DNA of 10,024 bases from CAYFKJ01 sp964528595 (GTDB lineage Bacteria > Pseudomonadota > Alphaproteobacteria > UBA2966), in assembly GCA_964528595.1 (NCBI GenBank), contig CAZGTM010000098.1:1-10024 (forward strand), in the 5' to 3' direction. A program made the position numbers and the translations under genes. Position 1 is the stretch's first letter, and each line of letters starts with the position of its first letter. A model generated the notes under the pieces. It ran no database searches. It worked only from the letters and a program-made list of their open reading frames with translations, and had not been told where the DNA came from. This document shows positions 6,887 to 10,024 of the stretch, piece by piece.

Positions 6887-8067
6887 GCAAGTTTTCGCTC
6901 TATTCCTTCGTCGGGATCGTTCTACTGGCAGCTGTCGAGGCAGCGGCATATCTTGCGCTTCAATTGTGGCCTTTGGCCACGCCGTTGGCATTGCCCTCAG
7001 GCGAAGGGCGCCTGCACATCTTCGTACCGCAGGAAACGGGCTACTACTACGGCATCAAACCGAACTACCATCAAAAGTTTCGCTCTCACGAGTTCAGTAC
7101 GGACATTCGAACCAATAATCGTGGTTTCCGAATGGACATCGATTTCGACGGGGATCCACTCGATATCGCAATCGTCGGCGATTCATTCACCTTCGGACAC
7201 GGTGTCAATGTCGGCGAGAGGTACGGCGACTTGATCGCTGAAGCTTTCCCCGAAAAACGCGTGATGACCCTGGCGCCGGTGAATGGCGCCGCGCCGGCCG
7301 ATTATTTTCTCTACCTTAAAAGTCATCGTGAGATGATTCCGCATGTGCTTGTCGTTGGACTTTTCCCCTGGAATGATCTGACAGACGACATCGCTTCAGT
7401 AAGATTGATCAACGATCAGGCGGGCGAACTTGTTCGCATTGAACGGAGCGACATCACGGTCAATAGGGAAGGATATCTCGTTTCGCGGTCCAAGGCGGAG
7501 TGGCTTGAACCTTGGTGGCAAAAACGCCTGCGTGACTTCAATACTGGGCGGCTCTTGTTGATTGGCGGCAAGAAATTGGTAAGCATCGGATCGAGCATTT
7601 TTGGCGGCCGCCAGGCGCTACAGAAGGGGATGGCGGTTGCACCCTTCGAAAATTTCGAAAGAGGCGTGCTCGATGCCGACGCGATCAAATCTCTGGAATA
7701 CCTTGGTGCCCTTGCGGACCTGGTGCACCAACGCGGCGGCCATACCTTGGTGATGTATATTCCGGTTTCCTACATGGTTGGCGACTACCCCTGGCTATGC
7801 GAAAACCATTCCGGAAAATCGCCCGCGCAATGCCGATATCTAAAGTCGTCGGAGGATTCGCAGCAGGTGCTTTCGTCCTGGTTCAATTCACGGAGCAATA
7901 TCGAATTCGTCGATCTGACCGACGAATTCAGAAGGCTCGAACGAACCGGTGAAAGGCAGTATTTCGAGATCGATGCTCATTGGACTGAGGCGGGACACGC
8001 CAGCGCAGCCAAGATTCTGATTGATCGGTTAAATTCCCGCGGCTGGCTCAGGGCGCAATCTGATTAA
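6883..8067 (+). CDS. Membrane-anchored SGNH/GDSL hydrolase-like protein
   Basis: A 394-residue protein if begun at GTG 6883, whose first bases overlap the upstream TGA (GTGA). An in-frame ATG at 6847 with AGGGG 12 bases upstream is a rival start that would add 12 residues. One N-terminal hydrophobic helix (about residues 4-28) suggests export with a membrane anchor. The SGNH features are DIAIVGDSFTFGHGVN (nucleophile S101), a conserved Asn in GLFPWNDL (N164), and IDAHWTEAGHA near the C-terminus (D364, H366), the D-x-H-W form seen in AlgJ/AlgX/DltD-like proteins. NNRGFR before the GDSF block is also usual for this group. Such proteins typically move or remove acyl groups on surface polysaccharides. 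The substrate here is unknown. It is probably translated with the DUF218 gene. Its last 20 bp overlap the end of the opposing gene. Confidence 0.85.
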   Translation: MSKFSLYSFVGIVLLAAVEAAAYLALQLWPLATPLALPSGEGRLHIFVPQETGYYYGIKPNYHQKFRSHEFSTDIRTNNRGFRMDIDFDGDPLDIAIVGDSFTFGHGVNVGERYGDLIAEAFPEKRVMTLAPVNGAAPADYFLYLKSHREMIPHVLVVGLFPWNDLTDDIASVRLINDQAGELVRIERSDITVNREGYLVSRSKAEWLEPWWQKRLRDFNTGRLLLIGGKKLVSIGSSIFGGRQALQKGMAVAPFENFERGVLDADAIKSLEYLGALADLVHQRGGHTLVMYIPVSYMVGDYPWLCENHSGKSPAQCRYLKSSEDSQQVLSSWFNSRSNIEFVDLTDEFRRLERTGERQYFEIDAHWTEAGHASAAKILIDRLNSRGWLRAQSD

Positions 8068-8461
8068 CGATCGTGACGGCGGCCGAGGGTTCGTCGGTTG
8101 GCGCCATGCCTTGGTGATCCAGGTATTGTTTCTGCGCAATGGTGGAGCGGGGACCCCAAATTCCGTCGACGGGACCGACGTCGTAACCGATAATACGGAG
8201 GCGGCTTTGAATGGCGATAACTGGGGGTCGTTGTAGCCAACCTGCAATGCCCGACGCCCGATCCGCAGGTGACGACATGAAAAGCGTAATTCCGACGACC
8301 GCCAGAACCAAAATCAGCAAGGGGCCTATTATTCCATGGCTTTTTTCCGATCCGGGATAGGTGGGCAACTTCAGGCCTCGCTCATCGCTTTCGCCCATCG
8401 TCGCGGCAGCCGCTGGGTGTTCGGGTTGTTGTTCGTGGTTGCCGTGGCCGCGATTGCTCAT
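8048..8461 (-). CDS. Small membrane protein with a C-terminal peptidoglycan-binding domain
   Basis: This protein has 137 residues from ATG 8461. A polar, His- and Gln-rich N-terminus leads to one membrane helix (about 43-62). A peptidoglycan_binding_1-like domain follows at 80-118, with the signature VIAIQSRLRIIGYDVGPVDG and then IWGPRSTIAQKQYLDHQ. The positive and polar N-terminal part before the helix suggests N-in, with the binding domain in the periplasm, where it would tether something to the wall. There is no catalytic domain. Start choice is open: ATG 8461 has a loose GAGAAAG seven bases upstream, while ATG 8398 (residue 22) lacks a clear Shine-Dalgarno but would shorten the overlap with the opposing gene from 126 to 63 bp. 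Its 3' end overlaps the SGNH gene by 20 bp. Confidence 0.75.
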   Translation of the reverse strand: MSNRGHGNHEQQPEHPAAAATMGESDERGLKLPTYPGSEKSHGIIGPLLILVLAVVGITLFMSSPADRASGIAGWLQRPPVIAIQSRLRIIGYDVGPVDGIWGPRSTIAQKQYLDHQGMAPTDEPSAAVTIVNQIAP

Positions 8462-9988
8462 TCGGCTTTCTCGTGGATGGGGTTCAATCCGACGGATGAC
8501 GGTTTCATTTTAGCATATAGCCGGCGCCTCCTGGACGGCGAAGTACCCTATCTGGATTTCATTTCGATCCACGCCATTGGTTCGCCTTTACTCCATCTAC
8601 CTTTCGTTTTTTTTGGCGGTGATTATACGTTTTGGATTTCCCGATTCTTCGTCTGGTTCGAACTCGCCCTCACCGCCTGGGCCTGGACCGAAGTTTGCGC
8701 CCACTTCGTCGCTCCCAAAATGGCTCGAATTGCCAAATTCTCCTATGCCGGGATCGGCTTTCTGTTTTCCAGCCACTACTTCCCGATCATGGCCTGGAAT
8801 ACCATCGATGGCCTGGTGTTTATCAGCTTGGGCCTGTTGATTTGCACGTCCGAATCAAAAAATCGGCGGGACCTGGGCTATCTGGTCATCGGCATCGCCT
8901 ACCTCTGCAAACAAAACTTTTTGCCGGCCGCACCGTTGGCGCTCTGGCTTTGCGGCGATCTGTACAGGAGGCGGTCTTGGCTGGCTGCCGCATTGCCGGG
9001 AATTTTGTTCGTCGTTTTTCTGGCCGTCGCCGGTGCGCTGCCAGACGCCGTCCTGCAATTAACGGCACGCAACGAATTGCTGGACGTCGGTGTTCTGCGA
9101 TACGTCTGGGAGTACGCCTTCCCGTGGGGGATCTTATTTGGATTGATCATCGGCCGGTTGGCCTATGACGAGGGCCGATCGCTTCCCATATTGGCCCTCT
9201 ATTCTGTTCTTATTGTTGCAGCTGTCGCCCTCGGTGAGGGCCGGTTCTTATGGGCCCCGTCTTTCGGTTTGATGGGCGTCACCTTGGGGGTTGGGTTAAA
9301 CCTGTGGCACAGAGAATTAGGCGCGGGGCGGCTTTGGCGTGTCGCGCTGATGGCCGTCACGATCGGCTGGTGCGCGTCTATCTCGATGGGCTATAACTCG
9401 CCGGCTCTGGCCACCGGCTTGTTCATCGTTTTCCTTCTTTCGTTGCAACACAGAATTCCGGTGTCGCCACCATTTTTGGTGCCCGTTTTGACCGCAATAC
9501 TGCTTGTCGTCTCCGCTGTCAATTATTGGCAGGCCCGACACAAGTATGTGTATCTCGATGCCGATTCCGCTCGATTGACCGAAGATGCCGGAGCCCTGCT
9601 ACCGGGTTTAGAGAATATTCGGACCGGTCCTAATACGGCTAATTTTCTGCGCGACCTCCAACATGCAGTGGAGTTGGTGGGGGAGCGGCCATATGCCATC
9701 ATTCCCGATCTTGCCGCCTATTGGGTCAGATCCTCTGCCCCCAACCCATTGCCCATCGACTGGCCATTGGGTGATATTCTGATCCGCGAGGAGCTCATTG
9801 AAAGGGTCGACAACAGCTTCAACGGCGGTGATGGCCGGCGGGTGGTAATCGTTCAGAAAATTCGCGCCAATGCGCTGTCCAGGGGGTACCTGGCCTTGCC
9901 AGATTCGCAACGCTACATCGTCGCCACCAAGGCCCGGTCTCGACTTCGCAAAATCGGCGAAACCAAATTTTTCGAGCTATACGAATAA
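8336..9988 (+). CDS. Polytopic GT-C-like glycosyltransferase family membrane protein
   Basis: This is a 550-residue integral membrane protein. After a first helix at about 27-45, the first external loop carries NPTDDGFILAYSRRLLDG followed by PYLDF (71-75). This acidic-pair arrangement is typical of GT-C/GT39-like enzymes that use polyprenyl-phosphate sugars. Roughly 11-13 hydrophobic segments follow up to about residue 400, including a stretch at 250-335 and a final helix near 385-400. About 150 residues of soluble C-terminal region, probably periplasmic, close the protein. Donor and acceptor cannot be told from sequence. The ATG at 8336 has AAGGGG about 11 bases upstream. Its 5' end lies inside the opposing peptidoglycan-binding gene, so its promoter must lie there or upstream. 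A role in surface polysaccharide or lipid glycosylation would fit the SGNH and DUF218 neighbours, but this is inference. Confidence 0.75.
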   Translation: MAFFRSGIGGQLQASLIAFAHRRGSRWVFGLLFVVAVAAIAHSAFSWMGFNPTDDGFILAYSRRLLDGEVPYLDFISIHAIGSPLLHLPFVFFGGDYTFWISRFFVWFELALTAWAWTEVCAHFVAPKMARIAKFSYAGIGFLFSSHYFPIMAWNTIDGLVFISLGLLICTSESKNRRDLGYLVIGIAYLCKQNFLPAAPLALWLCGDLYRRRSWLAAALPGILFVVFLAVAGALPDAVLQLTARNELLDVGVLRYVWEYAFPWGILFGLIIGRLAYDEGRSLPILALYSVLIVAAVALGEGRFLWAPSFGLMGVTLGVGLNLWHRELGAGRLWRVALMAVTIGWCASISMGYNSPALATGLFIVFLLSLQHRIPVSPPFLVPVLTAILLVVSAVNYWQARHKYVYLDADSARLTEDAGALLPGLENIRTGPNTANFLRDLQHAVELVGERPYAIIPDLAAYWVRSSAPNPLPIDWPLGDILIREELIERVDNSFNGGDGRRVVIVQKIRANALSRGYLALPDSQRYIVATKARSRLRKIGETKFFELYE

Positions 9989-10024
9989 ACGCGAGATTTA
10001 TCCTCGGCCTTTCATGAATAGATT

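Noticed and set aside
9989..10010. Possible terminator hairpin after the GT-C-like gene (CGAG...CTCG)
   Set aside because: The stem is only about four pairs with a seven-base loop and no T-run follows.

Overview
The window reads as chromosome of a GC-rich Gram-negative bacterium, most likely a proteobacterium and probably alphaproteobacterial. The grounds are codon use, GTG/TTG-type starts, and envelope genes that presuppose a periplasm. The taxonomic call is inference. No rRNA, tRNA, CRISPR array, transposase or integrase was found.

Layout: positions 1-511 hold no gene I can support. A minus-strand five-helix membrane protein of unknown function lies at 512-1051. A non-coding leader of about 300 bp follows, leading to a plus-strand run of four closely packed genes: (1) a three-part signalling protein with an N-terminal TPR-S/DUF4071-like helical region, a central SLOG/DprA-like Rossmann domain and a C-terminal class III nucleotide cyclase (1421-3178); (2) a 953-residue TIR-transmembrane-WD40 protein with 14 WD repeats (3221-6082); (3) a DUF218/YdcF/ElyC-type membrane protein (6095-6886); and (4) a membrane-anchored SGNH hydrolase-like protein (6883-8067). 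Beyond these, a small minus-strand peptidoglycan-binding-domain membrane protein (8048-8461) overlaps the SGNH gene tail to tail. It also overlaps, head to head, a plus-strand polytopic GT-C-like membrane protein (8336-9988).

The most interesting part is the first pair. TPR-S, SLOG-like, nucleotide cyclase and TIR modules are each recurrent in prokaryotic conflict and signalling systems. Here a cyclase-bearing sensor sits 42 bp upstream of a membrane-spanning TIR protein whose WD40 propellers are predicted to lie in the periplasm. The cyclase keeps both metal-binding aspartates but has Asn at both canonical purine-specifying positions and Ser for the transition-state Asn, so its product is uncertain. 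The TIR keeps the likely catalytic Glu. The TIR gene is followed 12 bp later by an envelope gene pair, so the sensor module may be co-transcribed with wall or surface-polysaccharide functions.

The cyclase gene also shows a striking anomaly. A well-placed GGAG-ATG start at 1364 reads in frame into the protein but meets a TAA at 1388, eight codons in. Sense-like coding resumes immediately after it. The gene is therefore either restarted from a weak near-cognate codon, disrupted by one base change, or affected by a sequence error.
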